A stretch of 64,000 bases of DNA from Chitinophagaceae bacterium (GTDB lineage Bacteria > Bacteroidota > Bacteroidia > Chitinophagales > Chitinophagaceae): assembly GCA_025363355.1 (NCBI GenBank), contig JANYEB010000037.1, positions 1-64,000 of the forward strand, given 5' to 3'. Position numbers and translations under genes: made by a program. Positions within the stretch are counted from its first letter, which is position 1. Every line of letters starts with the position of its first letter. The notes beneath the pieces are model-generated. The model searched no databases. It saw only the letters and a program-made list of their open reading frames with translations, and was not told the DNA's origin. Below are positions 41,716 to 51,002 of the stretch, piece by piece.

Positions 41716-43647
41716 ATGAAAAAAATATTCTCTTTACTTTTTGCTGTTGTATTTTGTCTTGCTTCTTTTTCTCAAGATAGTTTAGTTTGGAAAATATCAG
41801 CAAAAAAAATAACAGATTCTACCTATCAAATTACTGCAAATAGCACAATTGCAAAAGGATGGCATTTGTATGCTAATAATCCAACTGTTGCAGGTTTAGA
41901 AGAGTCGAATGTAAAATTTGTTTTTCAGCTAGACAATATTAAAACTGTAGATGAAATTTCAGCTAGCCCAAAAGTCGAAACGATTAAAGACGTCTTGTTT
42001 GAGAATGCCGTTGTAAATGTTTATACAAATGATATTCAGTTAAAGCAAACAATTAAAATAAATGGTATTGTTCCCGCCATAATAAAAGCAAGTGTAGCTG
42101 GATTTATTGCTAAAGAAACAGAACTAATACCACTTGCTGAAATACAAGCTGAGTTTGCATTAGAAGGGGGTATTGCAGCTTCAACTAATAATATTAGACT
42201 AGGTTCTGTTGATATTAAAAACCCTGTTAACCAATGTGGCGATAAAATAGAAAAAGGAAGCTTGTGGACTGTATTTTTGTTAGGTCTTGTTGGAGGATTT
42301 ATTGCATTATTTACACCATGTATGTTTCCTATGATTCCTGTAACGGTTTCATTTTTTACAAAGCGTTCGCCTACCAGAAAAAAGGGAATTCAAAATGGTT
42401 TGTTGTATGGTTTTTTCATCTTTGCAATTTATGCTTTGGCAAGTACACCATTTCATTTGCTGAACCTGAACAGCGAAATATTTAATAGCATTTCCACCAG
42501 TCCGACTCTTAATATTATTTTCTTCATCATCTTCATTATTTTTTCTATTGCATTTTTTGGATACTTCGAAATAACGCTCCCACACAGCATTGCAGGCAAA
42601 GCAGATAGTAAAAGTAATTTAGGTAGCAGCATAGGGATTTTCTTTATGGCTCTTACTTTGGTGATTGTCTCTTTCTCTTGCACTGGCGTTATTTTAGGAA
42701 CACTTTTAGTTGGCACATCAAGTGGTGGTGCTTGGGCTTTAACAGTTGGTATGAGTGGCTTTGGCATTGCATTGGGTTTGCCTTTTGCATTGTTTGCCAT
42801 CTTTCCAAATTGGTTAGAAAACTTGCCTAAAAGTGGTGGTTGGTTAGATACAGTTAAAAAAGTATTGGCATTTGTTGAAGTTGCATTGGCTCTTAAATTT
42901 CTTTCAAATGCAGACTTAGTAAGCCATTGGGGCTTATTGAAGCGTGAAGTGTTTATTGCTTTATGGATTGTCGTGTGCATTGGGCTGGCTTTATATTCTT
43001 TCGGAATATTGCTTTTGCCACACGATTATAAAGGACAAAAAATTGGCACAGGAAGAAAAACAATTGGTGGTATTGCCATATTATTTGTATTATATTTAGC
43101 ACCAGGATTAACCAAAACTAAATACGCTAACCTTACTTTATTAAGTGGTATCGTACCTCCATTAAGCTATAGTGTGTATGCAGATGAAGCAAGGTTTAAA
43201 GGGCTAGAACCTAATGTTATTAACGATTATGATAAAGCTCTTGAAATGGCAAAAGCACAACACAAGCCTTTATTAATAGACTTCACAGGATGGGCTTGTG
43301 CTAATTGCAGAAGAATGGAAGAACAAGTGTGGACGAATAAAGAAGTGGCAAAAATAATTCGTGAAAATTTTATTTTGGTTTCACTTTATGTAGATGATAA
43401 AGCCAAACTGCCTGTTGAAAAAAGAATAATGAACTACAAAACCATAGATGGCAATGTGAAAGATATTATTACCATTGGCGACAGATATGCAACATTTGAA
43501 TCGGAAAACTTTAATCAGGTTTCTCAACCACTATATGTAATGCTTGATAACAATGAAAAACTTCTAGCTTTTCCTGTGGGTGCTACATTTGATGCAAAAA
43601 AATATTTGTCTTGGTTAGAATGTGGGGTAAAGGGATTTAAGCAATAA
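41716..43647 (+). CDS. dsbD: thiol:disulfide interchange protein DsbD
   Basis: Moves electrons from cytoplasmic thioredoxin across the inner membrane to periplasmic thiols. 643 residues from the ATG that opens a signal peptide (KKIFSLLFAVVFCLASFSQ); a GTG six codons earlier would add only non-signal residues. Domains in order: nDsbD-like (KGWHLYANNP), an eight-helix core with Cys in PCMFPMIP and SCTGVILG, and a C-terminal thioredoxin-like domain with CANC (Cys528/Cys531). Confidence 0.94.
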   Translation: MKKIFSLLFAVVFCLASFSQDSLVWKISAKKITDSTYQITANSTIAKGWHLYANNPTVAGLEESNVKFVFQLDNIKTVDEISASPKVETIKDVLFENAVVNVYTNDIQLKQTIKINGIVPAIIKASVAGFIAKETELIPLAEIQAEFALEGGIAASTNNIRLGSVDIKNPVNQCGDKIEKGSLWTVFLLGLVGGFIALFTPCMFPMIPVTVSFFTKRSPTRKKGIQNGLLYGFFIFAIYALASTPFHLLNLNSEIFNSISTSPTLNIIFFIIFIIFSIAFFGYFEITLPHSIAGKADSKSNLGSSIGIFFMALTLVIVSFSCTGVILGTLLVGTSSGGAWALTVGMSGFGIALGLPFALFAIFPNWLENLPKSGGWLDTVKKVLAFVEVALALKFLSNADLVSHWGLLKREVFIALWIVVCIGLALYSFGILLLPHDYKGQKIGTGRKTIGGIAILFVLYLAPGLTKTKYANLTLLSGIVPPLSYSVYADEARFKGLEPNVINDYDKALEMAKAQHKPLLIDFTGWACANCRRMEEQVWTNKEVAKIIRENFILVSLYVDDKAKLPVEKRIMNYKTIDGNVKDIITIGDRYATFESENFNQVSQPLYVMLDNNEKLLAFPVGATFDAKKYLSWLECGVKGFKQ

Positions 43648-43654
43648 ATTGATT

Positions 43655-44053
43655 TTATCTACTAATTCCAGTAATTAAAAATACAACGCTCAGATAAATC
43701 CACAATACAGAAAATAATATGTGGATGATTGTTTCAAAAAATTTGCCTTTCCAAAGTTTGGGAGAATAAACAAAAAATTGAAATAGCAATCTTGCAAACC
43801 AAAATGCAAACATCCCCAGTGCAACGGTTTTACCTAATTTGGTATTAATTATTTCTTCTGCGTTAAAAAGACACAATAAACCCATTAAAAAAACTGTAGC
43901 TGCAATAAAAAAAGTATGCACGTATATCATTTGTCTATTGATTAGACTAATATTTTGCAACTCTTTTTTCCAATTAAAATACTTTGGAAAGACAATGTGT
44001 ATAATACTTAGTAGCATTAATAGTAAGCCAATTATTTTAAGGTGTATTTCCAT
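43655..44053 (-). CDS. four-helix membrane protein
   Basis: 132 residues with four predicted membrane helices and conserved-looking His/Tyr/Phe residues near the membrane (SIIHIVFPKYFNW, YVHTFF). No family is recognised with confidence. It overlaps the upstream methyltransferase gene by 17 nt and is the last gene of a four-gene unit. A redox or quinone-related role would fit DoxX-type partners, but this is only suggested by context. Confidence 0.7.
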   Translation of the reverse strand: MEIHLKIIGLLLMLLSIIHIVFPKYFNWKKELQNISLINRQMIYVHTFFIAATVFLMGLLCLFNAEEIINTKLGKTVALGMFAFWFARLLFQFFVYSPKLWKGKFFETIIHILFSVLWIYLSVVFLITGISR

Positions 44054-44828
44054 TTTTTGATAATATAAAAGTTGAAATAAATGGAGTTATTTTGAAATTA
44101 CTACTTAATTGCAATTCTGCCTTTTTAAAAGTGTTTAGCCAATTACTTTGCGAGTAAAAATGCAAGAAACCAATATTAAATGCAAGAAAGTTCATTATGT
44201 CTCTTTGATGCTCAACAACAATAATTTTTCCATCATTTGAAATAGATTCTTTTAATTGTTTAAAGAAGTTGATTCTTTCAGCCTCATTTCTTATTTCGTG
44301 TGCTGCCAATATTAAAAATATTGCACCAAAGTGATTGCTATTTACTGAAACATTTTTTGTATCAATTTGTAATGTATTGTGATGTGGAGGATATGTTTTT
44401 CTGGCTCTTTCTATAGACATTTCGGTATGTTTATTTTTGTCATAAAAATCATAAACATTCAATATTGCATTGGGAAAATGATTTGCTAGTAATGCACTTG
44501 TTTCATCAAAACCAGCATTAATGTTTGCAATATTTGTAAATGAGTTTGAATGAATATTTTGCAACCAATCTAGCGTATATAAATTTGAATAATCGTAGAT
44601 ATAATAGGATACTGCAAGCGAAATGGTTATGCTGAAAACAATTAGAAAAACAAGAATGATACTGATTAAATGAAACTGTTGTGGCAAGTAATTTAAAGCG
44701 ATTAATAAGAAGGAAATAAATACAAAAGCTATTACATAAAAGTGCCAGTTAAATCGAATAATATTTGTAACACCTTGAAGGGGTTTTCTGCCTATGGTTT
44801 CCATAATTCTATTTTGCCTTTTTTCCAA
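44037..44828 (-). CDS. membrane-anchored class I SAM-dependent methyltransferase
   Basis: 263 residues. Two membrane helices near the N-terminus (about 30-75) precede a Rossmann methyltransferase fold: a divergent SAM loop (NINAGFDETSALL), the acidic strand end (VYDFYD) and the post-core segment (LAAHEIRNEAERINFF, DGKIIVVEHQRD). The substrate is unknown and may be lipid or quinone, given the anchor. It overlaps DUF2071 upstream by 37 nt and the four-helix gene downstream by 17 nt. Confidence 0.82.
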   Translation of the reverse strand: MEKRQNRIMETIGRKPLQGVTNIIRFNWHFYVIAFVFISFLLIALNYLPQQFHLISIILVFLIVFSITISLAVSYYIYDYSNLYTLDWLQNIHSNSFTNIANINAGFDETSALLANHFPNAILNVYDFYDKNKHTEMSIERARKTYPPHHNTLQIDTKNVSVNSNHFGAIFLILAAHEIRNEAERINFFKQLKESISNDGKIIVVEHQRDIMNFLAFNIGFLHFYSQSNWLNTFKKAELQLSSNFKITPFISTFILSKNGNTP

Positions 44829-45529
44829 TAGTATGGAATATTTTTTATTATAAAAGCATTTGCTAATTGTATATCCCTAAACGATTTGCTATCGATAAAA
44901 CCAATCTGATGTTTAACTACTTCTACTGGTTGTGGAATCCAGTTTTCTCTAACACCCTCTATAATGAGCACTTCATTTGTACTTGAGTTAAATGTAAATG
45001 TAAAAGGCAGTGGTCCTGCAAATTTTCTAGCTTCTTTCCAATCTTTGAAAGGAGAGTTTATCGGCAGAGCAATATCAACAGCTTTATTATTTATTGTTAT
45101 ACTAATATCAGATTTTTTTGATATTATTTGTAAACTACGCTCACTTTTTTTAAAAGCAATATCTGTTTGCAGATAATTGTAATGCGTGAAAATATTGCCC
45201 AAAAAAGACATCTTCTTTTTATTTGTTTCAGACTTTAAAATATACAGCCCTCGTAATTTTTTCCCCTTTGTATTTGTATATCTCACAAATATTCTAAAGC
45301 CAATTAATATAAAATTGTTTCCCATAAACTTGGGAAATCCTTTTGGTCTAAGGTCTTTTGTTTGCACAAAAGCAGCTGCAATAAAACCATAAGTATCATT
45401 TAATGTATCTAACTCTAAACAAGAAGGTAGCAGGGGCTGTAATTCTTCTTTTGCAACAGCATAAGAAAGCACCAAAGAACTTTCGAAAAAAGCCTCAACA
45501 GCAAATGGATGATTCTTTAGTGAAAGCAT
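44792..45529 (-). CDS. DUF2071 (YqjF-like) protein
   Basis: 245 residues with the acetoacetate-decarboxylase-like beta-cone pattern of DUF2071 (LLPSCLELDTLNDTYGFIAAAFVQ, RGLYILKSETN, LPFTFTFN). No catalytic Lys of true decarboxylases can be assigned. It follows the DoxX-like gene by one nucleotide and overlaps the methyltransferase gene. Function is unknown. Confidence 0.8.
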   Translation of the reverse strand: MLSLKNHPFAVEAFFESSLVLSYAVAKEELQPLLPSCLELDTLNDTYGFIAAAFVQTKDLRPKGFPKFMGNNFILIGFRIFVRYTNTKGKKLRGLYILKSETNKKKMSFLGNIFTHYNYLQTDIAFKKSERSLQIISKKSDISITINNKAVDIALPINSPFKDWKEARKFAGPLPFTFTFNSSTNEVLIIEGVRENWIPQPVEVVKHQIGFIDSKSFRDIQLANAFIIKNIPYYWKKGKIELWKP

Positions 45530-45530
45530 A

Positions 45531-45857
45531 TTAAGATTTTCTTTTACTGATTACGAATTGATGGGCATAAATTATAGCAATGAAAATTGCAGCAAAAACG
45601 ATGTTTAATTTGCCATATAGTAATAAATCTGGCACTGCAAAAAACTCGATAATGTTCATTGTTGCAATAATTATCATTTGCAAAACAGCACACCACTTTG
45701 ACTGGATTTTACTAACAATCCATACAAACATTAACACTTCTAAAATGCCAATTGTTTTGGTAAAAAATAATGCATAATCATTGCCTAAGATTCTAGATAC
45801 AATCTCTTGATGACGTGGAACAAAATTCAGCACCTTACAAAACAATCCATTAATCAA
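45531..45857 (-). CDS. DoxX-like membrane protein
   Basis: 108 residues, four membrane helices, with the DoxX-like pattern (FFTKTIGILEVLMFVWIV; then FFAVPDLLLYGKLN). DoxX proteins are tied to membrane redox or thiol balance in several bacteria. It is the first gene of the unit and has one nucleotide to DUF2071. Confidence 0.75.
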   Translation of the reverse strand: MINGLFCKVLNFVPRHQEIVSRILGNDYALFFTKTIGILEVLMFVWIVSKIQSKWCAVLQMIIIATMNIIEFFAVPDLLLYGKLNIVFAAIFIAIIYAHQFVISKRKS

Positions 45858-45931
45858 CCATACCAGAGCGATGGCGTAATTTAAAATGGTATTTATATGT
45901 TTCTGGGTAATATTTATAAAGAGTTAAAAAA

Positions 45932-47911
45932 TTACTGAACTCGTTTTAATCTTAATTGTTGAATTGGAGCAACAATTAATGGGAATTTTTCTACTGTAAC
46001 ATTGCTGGCATCAAGCCCAAAACCTCGCTCCTCACTAAGACTTATTTCTTTTAACCAAAAGTATAATTTCATTATCACTCTTTCAATAAATGGTAGTTCA
46101 TTATCCTGACTTAAAAATTTCTCTAGAACCACAAATTGAAAATCTCCTGTAACATTATTTTTCTCTAAACTTTCGTAACGACTTGTAATGTCTACTTCTT
46201 TATTTGCCATTAAATCTTGCACTACTTTCTTAAACATCAAGTTTATTTTTTGTTCAACCCTAAAACCTAATCTAAATTCAACTCTAATAATATCGTTAGC
46301 AACAATGTGGTCAACAGTATATTCACAAGTATTGGGTTCATCTAAAACATCAACGTGAACAAACCAATAAATATCTGCACGTTTTGGCTTTTTATTTAAA
46401 ATAGAATAAATGATTTTATGTTCAATCTCCTTGCTATTGTTTGCACTGGTCATATACACCAAATGTGTTGCATATTTTGCAATAGTGGTGTCCTCACTTA
46501 GTTCCTTCATTTGTGTAACATAGTGTTGCAAACGAACAAACTCAACATATCTATTCTTAATTTTTCTACTTCTAAACCACACATACATTATAGCAAATAA
46601 TCCTCCACCAACAATTACAGCAATATAACCACCCTTGGGAAATTTGTCTAAATTGGCAATAAGAAAAGAAATTTCTATTGCCAAGTACACTACCAGATAC
46701 AAATAAATGAGACCTTTTTTGGCACGATGACTTACTAAAAAATTAGCAAATAAAATTGAAGTGCTAATCATGCACAAAGTAATAGCCAAGCCATACGCAG
46801 CCTCCATATTAGAAGAACTCTTGAAGTATAAAACAATGCCAACACAACCTGCAAAAAGCATCCAATTAATTCCTCTAATATAAGTTTGCCCTTTTTCATC
46901 TGTAGGAAAAGATACTTTTAATTTAGGCCACAAATTCAATCGCATTGCTTCTGCAATCAGCGTAAACGAACCAGTAATTAAAGCCTGACTTGCAATAACA
47001 GCAGCTACTGTAGCAATGATAACGCCAACCAATTTAAACTGCTGAGGCATTACACCATAGAAAGGATTAAATCCTTCGTTTACCATTGCTTCGGTAACTT
47101 TTGTAATTATTTTTCCTTTGTAAATTGGTTGAGAAAGCAACCAAGCCCCCTGACCTAAATAATTTACTATTAAACAGATTTTTACAAAAATCCACGAGTA
47201 ACGAATATTGTTTTTGCCACAATGTCCCAAATCGCTATACAAAGCTTCTGCTCCTGTGGTACATAAAAATACTGCTCCCATTATCCAAAAACCTTGGGGA
47301 TAATGCACTAATAAATCATACGCATAATAAGGATTAAATGCTTTAAAAATACTTGAGTCAATGTGCATAAAACCCAATGTAGCCAACATTAAAAACCAAA
47401 TGCCCATTAAAGGTCCAAATAATTTTCCAATTGAAGTAGTGCCAAATTGTTGCAGCAAAAAAAGCACCGTTAAAATGCCAATAACAATATAAACGATTAC
47501 CAAACTTCCTTCTTGTATTTCAAAATGGGGTAGCTGTTTTAAACCTTCAACAGCCGATGTTACAGATATTGGGGGCGTTATCATTCCATCTGCTAAAAGT
47601 GCAGCCCCACCAAGCATTGCAGGTATTACAAGCCATTTTTTTCTTCGCCTTACTAAGGCATACAAACTAAAAATTCCACCTTCACCTTTGTTATCAGCTT
47701 GCAGCGTAAGAATAACATATTTGAATGTTGTCTGTAAAGTAAGTGTCCAAATAATGCACGACAACCCACCTAAAATAAGTTGCTCTGTAATTACTTTGTC
47801 TTTGATAATTGCGTTGAGAACGTAGAGAGGAGAAGTACCTATATCGCCATAAATAATTCCTAAAGCAATAATTAATCCTGCTGCTGAAACCCTGTTGATA
47901 TGCTTGCCCAC
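45932..47911 (-). CDS. kup: Kup-family potassium uptake protein
   Basis: Proton-coupled K+ importer of 659 residues: twelve membrane helices, the family signature GIIYGDIGTSPLYVL at the N-terminus and a cytoplasmic C-terminal domain. No ATG is available. The earliest start is a TTG, but an exact TACATTTG promoter element lies within its first codons. The GTG that gives VGKHINRVSAAGL aligns with the usual Kup N-terminus and is chosen. It is monocistronic on the evidence here. Confidence 0.93.
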   Translation of the reverse strand: MGKHINRVSAAGLIIALGIIYGDIGTSPLYVLNAIIKDKVITEQLILGGLSCIIWTLTLQTTFKYVILTLQADNKGEGGIFSLYALVRRRKKWLVIPAMLGGAALLADGMITPPISVTSAVEGLKQLPHFEIQEGSLVIVYIVIGILTVLFLLQQFGTTSIGKLFGPLMGIWFLMLATLGFMHIDSSIFKAFNPYYAYDLLVHYPQGFWIMGAVFLCTTGAEALYSDLGHCGKNNIRYSWIFVKICLIVNYLGQGAWLLSQPIYKGKIITKVTEAMVNEGFNPFYGVMPQQFKLVGVIIATVAAVIASQALITGSFTLIAEAMRLNLWPKLKVSFPTDEKGQTYIRGINWMLFAGCVGIVLYFKSSSNMEAAYGLAITLCMISTSILFANFLVSHRAKKGLIYLYLVVYLAIEISFLIANLDKFPKGGYIAVIVGGGLFAIMYVWFRSRKIKNRYVEFVRLQHYVTQMKELSEDTTIAKYATHLVYMTSANNSKEIEHKIIYSILNKKPKRADIYWFVHVDVLDEPNTCEYTVDHIVANDIIRVEFRLGFRVEQKINLMFKKVVQDLMANKEVDITSRYESLEKNNVTGDFQFVVLEKFLSQDNELPFIERVIMKLYFWLKEISLSEERGFGLDASNVTVEKFPLIVAPIQQLRLKRVQ

Positions 47912-47941
47912 AAAAAGTGAAGTTGGTTGAGAAATAAAGTA

Positions 47942-47949
47942 CAAATGTA
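47942..47949 (-). promoter_or_regulatory. kup promoter, -7 element
   Basis: TACATTTG on the minus strand, an exact TAnnTTTG match 30 nt before the GTG start. It decides the start. Confidence 0.55.
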
Positions 47950-48069
47950 TAAGCAAACCGACGATTGTAAAGATTATTTTGTGATAAGCAAGAATTGATA
48001 TTACCTATTATGTAAACAAATCAAAATTTTCATCTATATAGTTTTATCAGTTAGTAGTGTGTTTAGCAT

Positions 48070-48077
48070 TACTTTTG
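48070..48077 (+). promoter_or_regulatory. promoter of the exported protein-DUF6427 pair, -7 element
   Basis: TACTTTTG, an exact TAnnTTTG match 31 nt before the ATG. No convincing -33 TTTG. Confidence 0.5.
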
Positions 48078-48108
48078 AGTAAGGATTTAGACGTTTAATT
48101 TTTGATAT

Positions 48109-49626
48109 ATGAAGAAGATATTTTTTTGTTTGATGATAATTTTTTATAGCCATTTAGCATTTGCACAAAAAATCATTTACACCGAACCCGATAGAGATGA
48201 TGCTCGTGATATGAAGTATGAAGTGATTGGCAAAATAAATGGAAAGTTTTTGGTTTATAAAGCATCGCAAAACACACATTATATCAGTGCTTTTGATGGA
48301 GAAATGAAACTACTTAGCAAACAAAAACTAGACTATTTAACAGACAGGGTTTTTAATGTTGATTTTGTGAAGTATCCAGATTTTGCATACCTATTTTATC
48401 AATATCAAAAAAGAAATATCATCTATTGTATGGCTGCAAAAATTGATGCAGATGGAAAGAAAATTGGTGAGGTAATACAGCTAGATACCACAGATTCAAG
48501 AGAGGTTCAAAACAATAAAATTTATTCTTTTGTTCAAAGTGCAGACAAGCAAAAAATTGCTTTTTTCAAAATAAACACAATGGATAGTAAAATCCATTAC
48601 ATCACAACACTTTTGTTTGATAATAATCTTACGCTTATTAATAAATCATCCGAAGCTGTTTTAATGGCTAATCGTAACAGTTATTTAACAGCATTTGAGG
48701 TTAATAATAAAGGAGGTTTTGCTTTTTTAAATGCAACCAGCAGTAGTGGAAACGATAATATTAGCAAACTTGTGTTAATTATAAAAGAACCTAATAGCCC
48801 ATTCAAATACTATGACATTAAAAAGCTTGAAAATGTTTTTTTAGATGAAGTGAAAATAAAAGCAGATAACATCAATAATCAATACTTAATAACTTCTTTC
48901 TATAGCAATAAACGTCGAGGAGATGTACAAGGTGTTTATGTAAGCATTTGGGATAATATCAATGACACAGAAAAAGTTTCAACAAAAACTGCATTTAACG
49001 ACGAGTTTAGAAGTGATGCAAAAGGAGATGCTACAGTTAAAGCTGCATTTAACGATTATTTTCTTAAAGAAATTGTAGCAAAAAAAGATGGAGGTTTTTT
49101 GGCAGTAACAGAATGTGAGTACACTAGCACAAGAGGGGGAAATAATTTAAACAGATGGGATTATTTAAACAGTTCTTCAAGTTTTGGTTCAGGGGGATTT
49201 TATTCAATGAACTCGCCAGGCTTTAGTTCTTATCCTTGGTCCAGATATGGAAACTCAAGTGGCATAACGAGATATTATGCAGATAATGTTGCTGTGATAA
49301 GTTTTGATTCTACAGGAAAAATTCAATGGAGCAATGTTGTTCGTAAATCTCAATTTGATGATGATGTAGATGCATTTATTGGGTTTGGAATGTTTAATTC
49401 AGGCAATCAGCTTAAAATTTTATTTAATGTGTTAGAAAGAGGGCAACGAATTTTAAACGAGCAAAGTATAACAACCGATGGTCAAATTATTAGAAGTTCA
49501 ACATTAAAAGGATTAGACAAAGGCTACGACTTTATGCCACGAAATGCTAAACAAGTTGCAGCAAGGCAAATAATAGTTCCTTGTATGTTGCGTACTTTTC
49601 TTTGTTTTGCAAAAATTGATTATTAA
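48109..49626 (+). CDS. exported protein of unknown function
   Basis: 505 residues with a clear signal peptide (KKIFFCLMIIFYSHLAFAQ). The body alternates short beta strands (repeating KIAFFKINT, GGFAFLNAT, GGFLAVTE patterns), which suggests a beta-propeller or solenoid. A Ser/Gly/Tyr-rich loop (GFYSMNSPGFSSYPWS) lies near residue 375. I recognise no family. The DUF6427 gene follows after 5 nt, so they are co-expressed. Confidence 0.72.
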   Translation: MKKIFFCLMIIFYSHLAFAQKIIYTEPDRDDARDMKYEVIGKINGKFLVYKASQNTHYISAFDGEMKLLSKQKLDYLTDRVFNVDFVKYPDFAYLFYQYQKRNIIYCMAAKIDADGKKIGEVIQLDTTDSREVQNNKIYSFVQSADKQKIAFFKINTMDSKIHYITTLLFDNNLTLINKSSEAVLMANRNSYLTAFEVNNKGGFAFLNATSSSGNDNISKLVLIIKEPNSPFKYYDIKKLENVFLDEVKIKADNINNQYLITSFYSNKRRGDVQGVYVSIWDNINDTEKVSTKTAFNDEFRSDAKGDATVKAAFNDYFLKEIVAKKDGGFLAVTECEYTSTRGGNNLNRWDYLNSSSSFGSGGFYSMNSPGFSSYPWSRYGNSSGITRYYADNVAVISFDSTGKIQWSNVVRKSQFDDDVDAFIGFGMFNSGNQLKILFNVLERGQRILNEQSITTDGQIIRSSTLKGLDKGYDFMPRNAKQVAARQIIVPCMLRTFLCFAKIDY

Positions 49627-49631
49627 ATACA

Positions 49632-50609
49632 GTGATTTCCATTTTTAGAGACAAATCTATTATTGCCATTTTTGGTTTGGTGTTATGTGCATTGCTTATA
49701 CACCTTCACATCTTTACTGTTCCTGTTATTATAAAAGCAGATGCAGACACTGGTGTGTTTTCTTTGGTTCTAAAAACATACTTAACACGGCTACAACCTT
49801 TTGTTATTAATTTCATCTACATAGCTTTATTGTTATTGCAAGCAATAAGATTAAATATAGTATTGAACGATAGCAAAATGTTTAACAAAGCTGGCTTTAC
49901 AACAGGGTTTGCATATATATTACTGTCTGGCTTGCTTTTAAATGCATATACATTAACTCCAGCATTACTTACAATTAGTTTGATAATATTGATTGTAAAA
50001 AATGCTTTTTCACTATACAATAATCCTTCTGCAAAAGGCTTGATTTTTAATATTGGATTTATTAGCACGCTAAGTGTTATTTGCTATCAACCAAGTATTC
50101 TATTGTTGGTTGCAGTGATGTTTGCTTTAGGAATATTACGTGCTTTTAGACCTGCAGAATGGTTGATTTTAATTCTTGGAATGATAGCTCCAACCTATTT
50201 ATTATTATCTGGCCTTTTTTTATTCGATAAGATGAACTTGTTGCCAATGTTTTTGCCCAAAATACATTTTGCAGTTTCAATAATAAAAGACCCTTGGTAT
50301 TGGTTCAATTTGTCAACAATTGTAGTTTTGGTAATTGCAGGCTTGATTTTATGGTATCCAAACAGCAATAGAATGGTTATTCAAACAAGAAAAAACTGGG
50401 TCGTAATGCTTGTTTTTTCATTGTTATTATTATTGGGTTTATTTGCTTTTAATGCCAACAATCAGTTTCCCGAAATTTTATGTTTGGTTCCTATGGCTGC
50501 ATTTCTTTCAAATTATTTTCTTTATACCCGAAGATCAATATTGGCTAATTTATTAGTCTTGATATCCGTTGTCTTAGTTGTACATCATAATTTACAAATA
50601 ATGAGGTAG
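49632..50609 (+). CDS. DUF6427-like polytopic membrane protein
   Basis: 325 residues with about nine membrane helices. It begins at a GTG giving ISIFRDKS, the typical N-terminus of the Bacteroidota DUF6427 family, whose function is not known. Five nucleotides separate it from the exported-protein gene, so coupling is likely. Confidence 0.78.
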   Translation: MISIFRDKSIIAIFGLVLCALLIHLHIFTVPVIIKADADTGVFSLVLKTYLTRLQPFVINFIYIALLLLQAIRLNIVLNDSKMFNKAGFTTGFAYILLSGLLLNAYTLTPALLTISLIILIVKNAFSLYNNPSAKGLIFNIGFISTLSVICYQPSILLLVAVMFALGILRAFRPAEWLILILGMIAPTYLLLSGLFLFDKMNLLPMFLPKIHFAVSIIKDPWYWFNLSTIVVLVIAGLILWYPNSNRMVIQTRKNWVVMLVFSLLLLLGLFAFNANNQFPEILCLVPMAAFLSNYFLYTRRSILANLLVLISVVLVVHHNLQIMR

Positions 50610-50738
50610 GCTTTTTGGGTTATGCACATTTTAATGATATAAGAGTTTCGCCAAATTAATAAATTCAATACAAAAAGATATAAAATTCTAACTAGAAAAA
50701 AAATGTCTAAGGCTTTTTGCTGAAACCACAAAATTCAA

Positions 50739-50770
50739 TTTGTCTATATTATCCACATCCCCTACTTTTG
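50739..50770 (+). promoter_or_regulatory. rpoC promoter
   Basis: TTTG at 50739-50742, a 20-nt spacer, and TACTTTTG at 50763-50770. It leaves a leader of about 225 nt before rpoC. The 393-nt gap from the DUF6427 gene to rpoC holds this promoter, a palindrome (next entry) and no gene. Confidence 0.65.
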
Positions 50771-50920
50771 CAAACTCTAATTTGGTTAGTAGTATCTTTT
50801 AAAAAAATGGGTTACATTTCTTTTGTTCAACAGTAATAAAAAGAGTGCCTTTATGTCTTAGAGGCAATATAAAAATAAGTCATCAAACCCCAATCTACAA
50901 AGAGCTACAATCCAACTAAT

Positions 50921-50942
50921 TAAATTGAATGCATTCAATTTA
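50921..50942. promoter_or_regulatory. perfect 22-bp palindrome in the rpoC leader
   Basis: Half-site TAAATTGAATG followed by its exact reverse complement, 60 nt before the rpoC start. It is a candidate operator or an mRNA hairpin with no loop. Confidence 0.6.
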
Positions 50943-51002
50943 TTGCTATACTATTTAGTAATAAATGAGTTTTTTATAAATACTAAATCATAAATATAAT
51001 TT

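Noticed and set aside
42453-42980. 175-residue minus-strand frame opposite dsbD
   Set aside because: Shadow of the DsbD membrane core, with low-complexity Lys-rich composition and no start signals.
50807-50836. Nine-codon leader peptide before rpoC
   Set aside because: Such short frames are common by chance in AT-rich DNA. It has no ribosome-stalling pattern or coupling to rpoC.
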